64,000 nucleotides of DNA. It comes from Brucella oryzae. GTDB lineage: Bacteria; Pseudomonadota; Alphaproteobacteria; Rhizobiales; Rhizobiaceae. The stretch lies in NCBI GenBank assembly GCA_012103035.1, contig JAAVLL010000001.1, positions 1,586,501 to 1,650,500 on the forward strand, given 5' to 3'. The position numbers were made by a program, and so were the translations under genes. Numbering within the stretch: position 1 is the stretch's first letter; every line of letters starts with the position of its first letter. The notes under the pieces are model-generated. The model was not told where the DNA came from. It did not search any database and was given only the letters and a program-made list of their open reading frames with translations. Positions 10,565 to 20,781 of this stretch are shown one piece after another.

Positions 10565-11556
10565 ATGAACGAATCTGAAGACAGCCTTATGGTGCGTGTC
10601 GCGTGGCTATATTACATCGGTGGATTCAACCAGGAGGCGACTGCCGCACGGCTGGGCCTGACCCGGGCACGCGTAAATAAAATTCTCGGAGAAGCCCGCG
10701 AAAGTGGTCTTGTCAGCATCTCCATCGACCACCAGAATGCTGGCACGCTGCCGCTCGAAAATAAACTTATGCGTCGCTATGGGCTGGATTTCTGCATTTC
10801 AACGCCACCATTCGACTTCGATACAGATGACACAGCGTCTGAAATCCGTAAGCAAGTTTCGTTTCGCGCAGTTGGCGTCGCTGCTGCGACCTACCTCAAG
10901 AATTTTCTTGCGGACAATCAGGAAGCGACCATTGGCACCGGCTGGGGACGCACGATAGAGCAGATGACGCTACAACTTGCCGGTGTGCGAGCACCGCAAG
11001 CGCGCTTCATTTCCGTCATGGGATCGCTGACCGCCAACTCTGCCTATAACCCATTCGAAGTTGTGCATATGTTGGCACGCCGCACTGGCGGACAGGGCTT
11101 TTCCTCCCCGTGCCGTTCATTGCCGATTCTGCCGAGGACCGAAAAGTTCTGATTTCCCAACGATCTGTAGCGCGCGCGATGGAAATTGCCCGCACGGCTT
11201 CGGTCTGTTTCATCAGTGCTGGTGAGTTGACAGAAGATTCATTGTTGCGCCGCCAAAACATGTTGAGCAAACCGGAGCTTGAAAGCCTCCGGGCCGCAGG
11301 CGCAATCGGTGACACCAACGGCATTTTCTTTGATAAGGAGGGCCGTCAGGTCGACCATGAAATGAACCAACGCACTATCGCTCTCGGATTTGCCGAATTG
11401 CAGAAGGTTCAGGTCGTCCTGCTCATCGCGGGCCAGGAAAAGGCTATCGCTACCAGAGCTCTTTTGAAGAGCGGTATAGTCAACGGCCTCATCATAGACG
11501 GTGATGCAGCCGAAGCGCTACTGAAGCTAGACAGCTCCAAAACTGACCTGCCGTAA
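10565..11556 (+). CDS. SorC/DeoR-family sugar-responsive transcriptional regulator
   Basis: Regulator of about 330 residues. The N-terminal helix-turn-helix reads MVRVAWLYYIGGFNQEATAARLGLTRARVNKIL. A C-terminal SorC sugar-phosphate-binding domain contains IGTGWGRTIEQM, FLPVPFIADSAEDRKVL, AVLIAG-like strands and ALLKSGIVNGLIIDGDAAEALL. The start at 10565 is chosen for the AAGAGGAACCG ribosome site; the frame is open further upstream, but that part crosses the operator. One break near 11097 is cured by one T (GGQGFFLPVPF). It is divergent from the ABC/kinase/E1-E2 operon and probably controls it, with the FGGY kinase product as a plausible effector. Confidence 0.88.
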
Positions 11557-12341
11557 GTATTTTCTCTCAGATTGGATTAGATCCCGGCTCGTTAAAGGAT
11601 GGCCGAATGAAGAAGCAGAGCTTTACATAAGAGCAGATCAGTGCGGTTCAAAAGAAGACAACCTTTAAGACTTTTAGTCTGGGACACCTTACCCATGACA
11701 ATAGCTCTAAATATTTTCATTGGAGATAATGGAACAAGATTGGTCGAGAAAGTATCACATATGGCAAAAATCACATTTTTCCATATGTCTATTTTCATGT
11801 TTGGACGTGTTTCAATCTAGCGCCAATATGCTGGAGGCGTCCAATTGGCACCCGAATTGTTGACGAGTGTACAGATCGACGTCGACATGTGGTCTGTGAA
11901 AAACAAAAGCTGTATATTCATCGCCGCCCTCCCTGTACCTCTGCTTCGCTTAGAGTGAAAATTACGAACTCTTCACTGTGCTGTTCGTCAATCGCCGGGC
12001 GTTGAGTTCTTTCAGCGCTCGGAACCAGCTCGGCGTTTCTCATCTAGATCGTCACCCAGCGTAGGGGCGGTTCTCCAACGCGCTTCATCGATTGATTCGT
12101 AGCAACTAAGGGCGAACCGGGATTTTCCAGGACGTCATGTGTAAAAATTCGAGCGCATATCCGATATCATCTCAAATTTAATTGAATGATGCCGCAGGAA
12201 CTTTGGGGAGTTTTGAGGAAGAAAGCTCGCGCCGTCGCGCAATAGGTTTGCCCTAGCTGCAGCAATACAGTTGCTAGGCAAAAATGCAAACAACCGCACA
12301 TTCTATTCAGTCAAAATTTGCAAGCAATTTCAAGGGGTAAG
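11557..12341. other. Gene-poor stretch between the SorC regulator and tRNA-Val
   Basis: About 785 bp with no convincing gene on either strand. An open frame at 11592-11798 (minus) has no family features or good ribosome site. The segment looks richer in A and T than its flanks and ends directly at the 3' end of tRNA-Val. It could be the scar of an integrated element or simply degraded sequence. Confidence 0.5.
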
Positions 12342-12417
<76 letters not shown>

Positions 12418-12687
12418 GACTGTTGCGCCAAGTGTCTGGCCAGTCGCTGTGAGAGCCGTTTAGGCAATTCGCGCGACAAGCGCAAGTGCAAAATCAGCAT
12501 TCGGCGTGTTTCTTGTGTTTTTCTACAATCCCTTTCACGCTTCTGCCGACGGATAAGCCAACGAGAGAATAGCCAACCGAAAACACCGTGAAAAGGTGCA
12601 GCGAGATCGGCAATCTGGCGTCAACAATGCCGGCAAGCGGGTAAGTGGATTGTCCAGCGGCGAGCATTCTGCCGCCGCTCCGAATAA

Positions 12688-13597
12688 TTATCCAGCCAAC
12701 CGGTCCGGCGAACACAGGATGGATGCGCCACCTGCTGCCTGTACGGCAAGGCTTCCATATTCGATACCGGCTGCAAGCGCCCGATAGGCATCGTGACCTT
12801 CGAGCCATGCATCGATGAAGCCTGCATTGAAAGCATCGCCTGCTCCGGTTGTATCGATAACCGGTACATCCTTTGCCGCCATGTGAAGGTCCGCTTCAGC
12901 AGTGCACAGCCACGCCCCTTCTCCGCCCCCTTGAGAGCCACGACCGGGAAATACCCGGCCAGCGCATCAAGCGCCTTTGCCGGATCGTCATGGCCGGTGA
13001 TAGCCTGCGCTTCCTCACGATTGGGAAGGAATATATCGACACCTTCGCAGGCAGCGAGCAGGCCGGGGTCGTAGATCAGCGTTTCATCCCAGCTCGGGTC
13101 GAGCGAGACGGAAAGACCTGCTGCCTTTGCCCGCCGCACGAGATCAGGGATTTCATGCAGCGTGGCGAATTCGGCGATATGCAGATGCCCTGCATCCTTC
13201 CATTGCAGTGCGGCTTGAAGCGTTGAGGGAAGCGCTGAACCGGCGCGGCGCGAGAGGAATGCGCGGTCATTGCCGATCACACTGGCCACTGTCACCTGCG
13301 GTCCGGCATCGTCGGCCCGCTCCAGAAAGCGCAGATCGACACCATCGATCTTCAGGTCCGGCTCCAGCCCGCGTGACAGGCCATCAAAGCCGAGACGTGC
13401 GACCAGCGCGACCGCCCTGCCCGCATGGGCAAGATGGGCGGCGGAAATGAAGGCCCCGCCACCTGCCGCCATTTTCATATTTTCGGCAAAACCTCGCGCC
13501 CCGGCTGCGGTAGTGATTGCAGCCCGGTGAAGATTAGGTCGCAGTAAATCCGCCCGATGCTGAGAACTGCCGGACGCCTGAATTGTTGCGGCATCAT
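12688..13597 (-). CDS. PfkB-family carbohydrate kinase
   Basis: Ribokinase-type kinase of about 303 residues. The true N-terminus, starting at ATG 13597, reads [23 protein letters not shown] and joins EVFAENMKMAAGGGAFISAAHLA after one missing T near 13495. The gene overlaps the UgpC stop (ATGA). The middle holds VDIFLPNREEAQAITG, and after a second break near 12890 the signature DTTGAGDAFNAGF gives the catalytic Asp and anion hole. It phosphorylates a sugar or sugar derivative brought in by the adjacent ABC system and is the last gene of that operon. PfkB kinases cover fructose, ribose, 2-keto-3-deoxygluconate and others; the substrate here is unknown. Confidence 0.85.
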
Positions 13598-14626
13598 AGG
13601 CGGCCCAGACTTTTCTCGGTCTTGGCATCGAAGAGATAGAGGCTTCCCGCCGGTGCGGACACGGAAAGCGTCCCGCCCGTTGCGGGAATGACCTTGCCCG
13701 GAGCCGTTGCAATCACCGAAACGCCGTTGACATCAAGATGCACCAGCGTTTCCGCGCCAAGCGGCTCTACCGCCGTCACCGTGCCGGTGAGCGATAGACC
13801 ATTGGCCGTCCCTCCTCGACTTTCAGGTCATGCGGGCGAACGCCGACCAGAATGTCGCCATCAGGTGCAAGTTCCACGCCCGATCCATTGCGGCGCCCGC
13901 AATCAGGTTCATCGACGGGCTGCCGATGAAGCGCGCCGTGAACACGTCGGTCGGGTTTTCATAAAGCTCGGTCGGCGTACCGGTCTGGAGAATGCGGCCG
14001 TCACGCATAACAACGATGCGGTCAGCCATGGTCATGGCTTCAACCTGGTCATGGGTCACGTAAACGGTCGTCGTCTCGAGACGCTGATGCAAGCGCTTGA
14101 TTTCAATACGCATCTGCGCGCGAAGCTGGGCGTCGAGGTTCGACAGCGGCTCATCGAAAAGGAAGGCTGACGGATTGCGCACCATGGCGCGACCGATGGC
14201 AACGCGCTGGCGCTGGCCACCGGACAATGCCGCCGGGCGACGGTCGAGATAGGGTTCCAGCCCCAGCGCCTTGCCGGTTTCCTCAATGCGCTTGTCCTTC
14301 TCGGCCTTGGACAGTTTCGACGTATAAAGCCCAAAGCCGATATTCTGGCGCACGGTCATATGCGGATAGATCGCATAGTTCTGGAACACCATGGCGATGT
14401 TGCGCTGCTTCGGATCGCGTTCGTTGACAACTTCGCCGCCGATCTTCAGATGACCGCCGGAAATGTCCTCAAGCCCGGCAATCATGCGCAAGGTCGTAGA
14501 CTTGCCACAGCCCGAAGGGCCGACAAAAACGACGAACTCGCCATCCTTGATCTGGAGATCGATTGCCCGGACCGCCTCGACCTTGCCATAACGCTTGACC
14601 AGCTTTTCAAGTTCGATGGTTGCCAT
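13594..14626 (-). CDS. ABC transporter ATP-binding protein, UgpC/MalK type
   Basis: Carbohydrate importer ATPase of about 344 residues. It has Walker [10 protein letters not shown] near residue 36, Q-loop [12 protein letters not shown], signature [14 protein letters not shown], Walker [12 protein letters not shown] and H-loop [11 protein letters not shown]-terminal TOBE/OB domain ([32 protein letters not shown]) lies behind a break near 13895. A further break near 13810 is also resolved by lost bases. Its start overlaps the stop of the lyase gene (TGATG). It drives import through the MalF/MalG-type permeases of the same operon. Confidence 0.9.
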
Positions 14627-16133
14627 CAGCGTGCCTCCACAAGTGCACTGAATTTTTCATTAAGTTCGCGGGCAGCCTTTGCTTCGGCGGCCGCATGGTC
14701 GAAAGCAACCGCCTTGAAGCGGTCCGCTTCCGCCTTGTGTCGCGCGAGTGCCGCGTTCATCGCGGTTGGTGCCGGACCGCCAAGACGGTCGCGCACGGCT
14801 ACGAAATGCTGCGGCGACACCAGTTCCTCGAACTTCGCCCCGAAGGATGGTTCGCGCCCGGCAGACTCGCGGAAAGCATCGAGGAAAGGTTCAAAACCGT
14901 CCTTCTCCAGACCGCCGCCCATCGCGACGACAGCGCGCGCGACCCTGGCTGCGATTTCATGCGCCTGCCGGAACGAAAGCCCTTCGATGCGCACCAGCGA
15001 ATCCGCCAGTTCGGTGATAGTGATGCAGGAGCGGCGGATATTTTCCGCCACACGGGCCGGATCGATCCGGATCGCGCCGATGAATGCGGCCAGAAGATCG
15101 AGCACGCGACCAGCGGAGGCGAATGCCTCATAGCCCATCGCTTGAGTCTCGCCCTCACTGTCATTCATGTCGGTGAAAGGTGTGTTGTGCATGACGTCCA
15201 GAACGGTGCGGGCGCGGCCCATGGTCTGGCTTGCCAGGTGGCGCATATGTTCGATTGGAACAGGATTGCGCTTCTGCGGCATGATCGACGATATCTGCAC
15301 GAAGGCGTTCGGCACATAAATCTGGCCGACCTCGAAACTGGTCCAGAACTGGAAGTCCTGAATGAGGCGCCCCAGATGCACGAACATCAGTTCCAGCGCC
15401 GAATAGGTCGAGGTGATGTAATCCACCGCCGCAATGCAGCTATAGGAATTGGATAAGGGGCAGCAAAGCCCAACAGGCTTGCCACTCGTGCGCGATCGAT
15501 CGGGAAGCCCGAGGTGGTGATGGCCGCCGCCCCATGGGTGACAGGTTGACAACGGCACGTGCGGCTTCCATCCGTTCCATGTCGCGAATGAGAACCTCGA
15601 TTGCCGCCGAAAGATAATGACCGAAGGTCGATGGCTGTGCAGGCTGGCCATGCGTATAGGCGACGATCAGCGTCTCCTTTTCGCGGGTCGCGGCTGCAAT
15701 CAGGCTATCCAGCAGATTGCGGGCCTGCGTCATCAGCGTATCGATGCGATCCTTGAGGCCAAGCTTGAACAGCGTGTGGTCAATATCGTTGCGCGAGCGC
15801 GCCGTGTGAAGGCGACCGGCAGTATCGACACCAATGCGCGCCTTCAGCTCCTTCTCGATGAGAAAGAAAAAGTCTTCCACTTCACCCGTATAGGTCAGCT
15901 TCGCAGGATCGATTTCCCGGTCGATGGCTTCCAGCGCACCCGCAATGGCTGCGGCCTGTTCGCGGTCGAGAATGCCGGTTTCGGTCAGCATGACGAGATG
16001 GGCGCGGTCGATGCGGCGAAAGCCGTCGACGTAATGGGTCTTGGCGCCGTCAAAAGCGGGCGAAGCACGGTTTCCTTATAAACCGGATCGGGAAAGACGC
16101 TTTATCGGACATCCGTGGATCGAGATCGGACAT
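14626..16133 (-). CDS. Argininosuccinate lyase-like protein of the fumarase/aspartase superfamily
   Basis: About 500 residues. It has [15 protein letters not shown] near residue 110, [17 protein letters not shown] and the superfamily signature [10 protein letters not shown] with its catalytic Ser loop, all as in ArgH. The C-terminal part ends [10 protein letters not shown]. Its position is odd: it lies between the permease and ATPase genes of a sugar ABC operon, four bases after the permease stop, not with arginine genes. Breaks near 16100, 16060, 15530 and 15480 are treated as lost bases. The family eliminates a fumarate-like group by C-N cleavage, so here it may split an N-substituted imported compound. 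A second true ArgH is the alternative. Confidence 0.82.
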
Positions 16134-16136
16134 GGT

Positions 16137-16986
16137 TCAACCCTTGAGGCCAGCAAGCATGACACCGCGCACGATGTAACGCTGGAGAAGAAGAAAGACG
16201 ACGAGCGTGGGAAGCGTGGCGATTGCCGCGCCGGTCATAATCATTTCCCACTGGATGGATTGCTCGACGGCGAAGCTCGAAAGTCCGACCGGCAGTGTAT
16301 AAAGCTCCGGGCTGGTTGCAACGATCAGCGGCCAGAAGAATGCGGTCCAGTTGCCGAGGAAGGTGAAGATCGCAAGCGCCGAGAGCGCAGGCGTCACCAG
16401 CGGCATAGCCACTTTCCACCAGATCTGAATTCGTTGAGGCCGTCGACGCGGGCCGCCTCCAGAAAGTCGTTGGGAACGCCTTCAAAGAACTGCTTCATGA
16501 GAAACGTGCCGAAGGCCGTCATCATGCCGGGGAACATGATGCCCCAGTAGCTGTCCAGCCAGCCGAGCTTGCTCGACATCAGATACCACGGGATCACCAG
16601 CATTTCGGTGGGGATCATCAGCGTGACAGGATGGCGAGGAAGATGAAATAGCGCCCGCGGAACTGGAATTTCGCCAGCGTATAGCCGACGAGACTGTCGA
16701 AGAAGACGTTCGACAGCGTGACCACGACCGCAACGATCATGGAATTCAGGAACCAGCGGATAAAGCGGCCATCCGCAAGGATGGTGACATAGTTCTGCAA
16801 TGTCGGCTCTGTCGGGATCAGGCGCAGATCATAGACCTGTCCTGCCGTCTTGAGCGAGGTGGAGAACATGAAAGCCAGCGGCGTGACCATGATGAGGCCA
16901 CCGATGAGCAGCAATGTCCATGTCACGATGCGACCGGGCCGCAGGTTCTGGAAAGGGAGCGGTTTGTTTTGAACGGACGCTGTCAT
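16137..16986 (-). CDS. Carbohydrate ABC transporter permease, MalG type
   Basis: Inner-membrane permease of about 283 residues. It opens MTASVQNKPLPFQNLRPGRI before the first membrane segment WTLLLIGGLIMVTPLAFMFSTSL. Later parts include FVGYTLAKFQFRGR-like helices, the EAA loop (FFEGVPNDFLEAARVDGLNEF) that docks on the ATPase, and a final LVVFLLLQRYIVRGVMLAGLKG. Breaks lie near 16620 and 16420. The start overlaps the stop of the MalF-type gene (ATGA). It pairs with that permease and the UgpC-type ATPase. Confidence 0.9.
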
Positions 16987-17924
16987 TTCTTTTCCCTCAG
17001 AATCCAGAGCTGCAACAGCGAAACACAAAGCAGGATGGTGAACAGAACGACGGTTTGCGCAGCCGCATAACCCATCGCATAGGAGGAGAAAGCCGTCTGA
17101 TAGATCATCAGCACCAGCGGCTTCGTGGAGCCGAGCGGTCCGCCGGGGTCGTTCGTGGTCATGTTGTAGACCTGATCGAAGATGCGCAGGAAGCCGATCG
17201 ACGAGAAAACCACGAGGAACACCGTTGTGGGCTTCAGAAGCGGGATGGTGATCTTGCGCAGGATCGCCCACTCACCAAGGCCGTCAATGCGGGCGGCTTC
17301 ATAGAAAGTGTTGGGAACAGCGCGCAGGCCCGCCATGAAAATGATGATCTGGAAGCCGAGACCGGCCCAGATGGACGTCGCCATGATCGCATAGAGACCC
17401 TGATCAACCGAGCGCAGGAAACCCTGCTGCGGAAGGCCCAGTGCATTCAGGATATTATTGATGAAGCCGATGGGGCTGGCTGATAGAACCAGCGCCAGAC
17501 CCATGCCATGGCGGCAGCCGTGGTGAGGTAAGGCAGGAAATAGAGCGCGCGGATAAAGCCGTGCATGATGCGCACGCGATCCAGGAAATAGGCGATTGTA
17601 AACGCCACCACGAGGCTTATCGGCGTACCGACCAGCAGATAGGTGAAAGTGTTCCTGAACACTTTCCAGAATTCCGGATCGGCGAACAGCTTCTGGTAAT
17701 TGGCGAGGCCGATGAACTTTGGCGGATTCATCAGGTCCCAGTCGGTGAGAGACAGCCAGAAGGCCTCTATCGTCGGGTAAAGCGGATGACCGAATAGAAC
17801 AGGATCGGGAGAGCGAGGAAGCTCCACACCCAGATCAACCGTCTTGTGCGCATGGAAGGCGATCCGTCAGGCGATTGCCCGAAGGCCCGTTCGCTCTGCC
17901 GCCTGTTTCTGCAGTCATTGTCAT
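16983..17924 (-). CDS. Carbohydrate ABC transporter permease, MalF type
   Basis: About 313 residues. The N-terminal part is MTMTAETGGRANG.., then a first membrane segment LIWVWSFLALPILFYSV, WLSLTDWDLMNPPKFIGL, HGFIRALYFLPYLTTAAAMAWVWRW, and the docking EAA loop FYEAARIDGLGEWAILRKITIPLL. The frame breaks near 17860, 17780 and 17490. It follows the binding-protein gene by about 77 bp and overlaps the MalG-type gene. Together they form the heterodimeric channel of a CUT1-like importer. Confidence 0.9.
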
Positions 17925-18001
17925 GTTTCAAGATCCTTCGGCTACGGATGAGCCGTGCCGCGAAGAGCGGCGAGGCCCTGCCCCGCCGCATTTCAAGCCT
18001 G

Positions 18002-19245
18002 TTACTTGGCCGCGTCGAGCACATCCTGCTCGGCCTTGGCCGCCTGGTCGAAGATTCCTTGACCGGCTGCTTTTCGAGAATGACGCGGTTGGCCATATCG
18101 ACGGCGATCTGGCGCTGCTTCAGCTCATCCACGAACATGGTCGTGTGCGCATATTCCAGACCTTTGAGGAACGGGCCATAGATCGGATCTGCAAGGTTCG
18201 CTTCCGTCAGGGCCGCTGAACGGCGCGCAGGCAGTTCACCCACATCCTTCAGCCAGATTTCCATGGCTTCCGGCGAGATGTAGTTCAGGAACTTCTTGGC
18301 GGCTTCGAGTTTCTCGCCGCTTGCCTTGGCGCTGATGCCGTTGGCGAAATAGCTCGCATAGTTGGAGCGCACGCCTTCCGCATTGGCCGGAAGCTCGGTC
18401 ACGCCCCATTCAAAGTCCTTGATGGTGCGGAACGAACCAAGACGGAAGGTGCCGTCGATGGTCATGGCCGCCATGCCGGCGCGGAAAGCAGCCTGACCTT
18501 CATCCATGAACTTGACTTCGCCGACCTTATGTTCGGTCTGGAGACCGGTATAGAAGGCAAGCGCCTTTTCACCGGCGGCGTCGTTATAGGCGACCTTGCG
18601 GTCATTGTCGGTATAGGGCTGACCGCCGAACTGGCGCACCAGAACCTCACGCCACCAATGCTGGTCCTGCCCCGGCATGTCGAGCGTGATGCCTTCGGCC
18701 AGAAGATTGCCGGAAGCGTCGCGCTTCGTCGTCTTCTTGGCGGCTTCGACCATTTCATCCAGCGTCTTTGGCGGATTATTCGGATCGAGGCCGGCGTCGG
18801 TGAACAGCTTCTTGTTGTAGAACAGGGCCAGCGAACGCACAGCGGTCGGCAAACCGTAATATTCATCGCCGCGCTTCATCGCCGAAACGATCGGGAAGAA
18901 CTCGCTTTCGATCTTGTCATGCGGGAACGTGTCCTGCGGCAATGGCTGCAGAATGCCGCCAGCCACGAACTTGTCCAGCCAGCCATAGAAAAGCTGCATC
19001 ACGTCCGGGCTCTTGCCCGCCATCTTCGCTGCGATCACGCGCGTCTGATAGTCGTCGTAAGGAAATGTGACTTGCTTGACCTTGATGTCCGGATTGGCCT
19101 TCTCGAAATTCGAGATCAGCTTGTCCATCGCCTTGACGCGCGTTTCAAAGACATACTGCCAATATTCGATTTCGACAGCCTGAGCGGCATTGATCGCAAA
19201 GGTGCTGAGCCCTGCAACCAGACCTGCCAATAACAGCTTACGCAT
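18002..19245 (-). CDS. Extracellular solute-binding protein, sugar family 1
   Basis: About 414 residues with a signal peptide (MRKLLLAGLVAGLSTFAINA, cleavage after AAQA). It carries the SBP family-1 pattern: NPDIKVKQVTFPYDDYQTR, GKSPDVMQLFYGWLDKFV, YYGLPTAVRSLALFYNKKLF, GMAAMTIDGTFRLGSF and FLNYISPEAMEIWL. One break near 18050, in an A run, hides the true end, which reads EIFDQAAKAEQDVLDAAK with TAA at 18002-18004; as written the frame runs on for 235 bases. It is the first gene of the operon. Family-1 proteins bind oligosaccharides or sugar derivatives. Confidence 0.9.
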
Positions 19246-19465
19246 TTAAACCTCCCTAATGCCCCGCCCACCGGTACTCGAATGCGGTCGCCAGGCACGG
19301 CTGCGGCAGTGCCTCGCACAATCCGCATATTCCACCACATGCCGCGCAGATCATGCGCAGCGCCCATTTTCACTCATGCGGAAACCCACCTCCCCGACAT
19401 GAGGCCGGACGGTCTTCACCACCCTGCCTTTACGGTTCAACGTTGCGGGCATTTTGTCAATAAGA

Positions 19466-19482
19466 TAATTTAGTTGAATTAA
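19466..19482. promoter_or_regulatory. Possible ROK-regulator operator in the divergent region
   Basis: The 294-bp gap between the binding-protein and ROK genes contains one strongly A/T-rich island with an imperfect palindrome (TAATT, six bases, AATTA), about 58 bp upstream of the ROK start. ROK repressors of the NagC/Mlc type favour A/T-rich palindromes. No convincing -35/-10 pair was found on either strand. Low confidence. Confidence 0.3.
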
Positions 19483-19539
19483 TATATTGCTGTTAAAAGC
19501 GCCTCGCGCTATCTCTTTTGACGGGAGACAGGAGGGACC

Positions 19540-20779
19540 ATGACATCGAAACCGGATGGGCCGTCGGAAGACGAAACCGTGGCCGCAAGAGCGAGCACAC
19601 AGGCTGTCACCCTCGGCAAGAATCCCGAGCGGATCCGCGATCATAACCGGCGCGTGGTGCTTGATGTCGTGCGTCGCCACGGACCACTTGGCCGAATGCA
19701 TATCGCCCGCCTGACGCATCTGACCGCACAGGCCATTGCCAATATCGTCGATGAACTGGTTTCAGAAAATCTGCTCATGCAGCTGGGGCGGCTGAAAACA
19801 GGACGCGGCCAGCCGCCGATCCAGTTTGCCGTCAATCCCGAAGGCGCGATGACCATCGGCGTCGAAATGGGTTCGACGCATATGGTGACGACAGTGCTTG
19901 ATCTGTCCGGCAAGCCGCGCACGCAGCATGTGCGCCCCATTCAGGATGTCAGCCCCGACAGGCTCTCCGCACAATTGCGAACGGAAGTCGATGCCGTGAA
20001 GGCTTCGTTTCCCGCGCGCCTGCTTGGCATAGGCGTGGTTATGCCTGGCCCGTTCGACATTGAAGGCATGAGTTCGGTCGGTCCGACCACCCTGCCCGGC
20101 TGGTCCGGGATCGATGCAGCAGCGGTTCTGAGCGAAGCCTGCGGCGAATCCGTTCTGGTTGAAAACGACGCCAATGCGGCGGCTGTCGGCGAGCGCCTTT
20201 TCGGTGCAGGCCATGCGATTTCCAATTTCGCCATGATTTATTTTGGTGCCGGTATCGGGCTTGGCATGATTCAGGACGGCGCACCGTTTCGCGGCGCTTT
20301 CGGCAATGCCGGTGAAATCGGTCATATCGTCATCACGCCCAACGGGCGCAACTGTGCCTGTGGCCAGAAAGGCTGTCTTGAAACCTATGCCTCTCTTCAT
20401 ATCTTGCGCGAAAAACTTCACGCAGCGGGCATTGAGGACACCGATTTCGACGCGCTGGAAAAGCTGCATGAAGACCGCAACCCGGTTCTGATGGGCTGGG
20501 TGCAGGAAGCCGCCGACCATCTGGCGCCAATGATTGCCATGATTGAAAACATTCTCGATCCTGAGACGATCATTCTGGGCGGCATGTTGCCCGACGCAAT
20601 CATCGACGACCTGATCTGGCATATGGGTGGCCTGCCGATTTCGGTTGCAAGCCGCCGCGCACGCATTACCGCGCGTCATTCGCGGGCAGACGGGACAGTT
20701 CACCGCCGCCTTGGGTGCCGCATCGCTGCCGATGTTCGAGGCCATGACGCCAAAACTCGACACGAATTCGGAAATCTGA
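19540..20779 (+). CDS. ROK-family transcriptional regulator
   Basis: About 413 residues, close to NagC/XylR-type ROK proteins. It has an N-terminal winged helix (RRVVLDVVRRHGPLGRMHIARLTHLTAQAIANIV). The ROK kinase fold follows: IGVEMGSTHM, GIGVVMPGPFD, VENDANAAAVGERLFG, IYFGAGIGLG, FGNAGEIGHIV, and the zinc motif NCACGQKGCLETYAS. A break near 20690 displaces the frame; with one base restored the protein ends PMFEAMTPKLDTNSEI at TGA 20777-20779, and the PIG-L gene starts two bases later. It is divergent from the ABC/lyase/kinase operon and probably represses it. Confidence 0.9.
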
Positions 20780-20781
20780 CC

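Noticed and set aside
1037..11556. Cluster 1 as an AI-2 (Lsr) uptake and processing system, because of the FGGY kinase, SorC-type regulator and ribose-like ABC genes.
   Set aside because: No LsrF or LsrG is present, there is only one permease gene, and the E1/E2, AhpD and SDR genes have no place in the Lsr pathway.
11592..11798. A 68-codon minus-strand open frame in the gap before tRNA-Val.
   Set aside because: No ribosome site, no recognisable domain, and composition like non-coding DNA.
12494..12808. A 104-codon minus-strand open frame after the PfkB kinase.
   Set aside because: It overlaps the kinase in another frame, and the remaining part shows no family signature.
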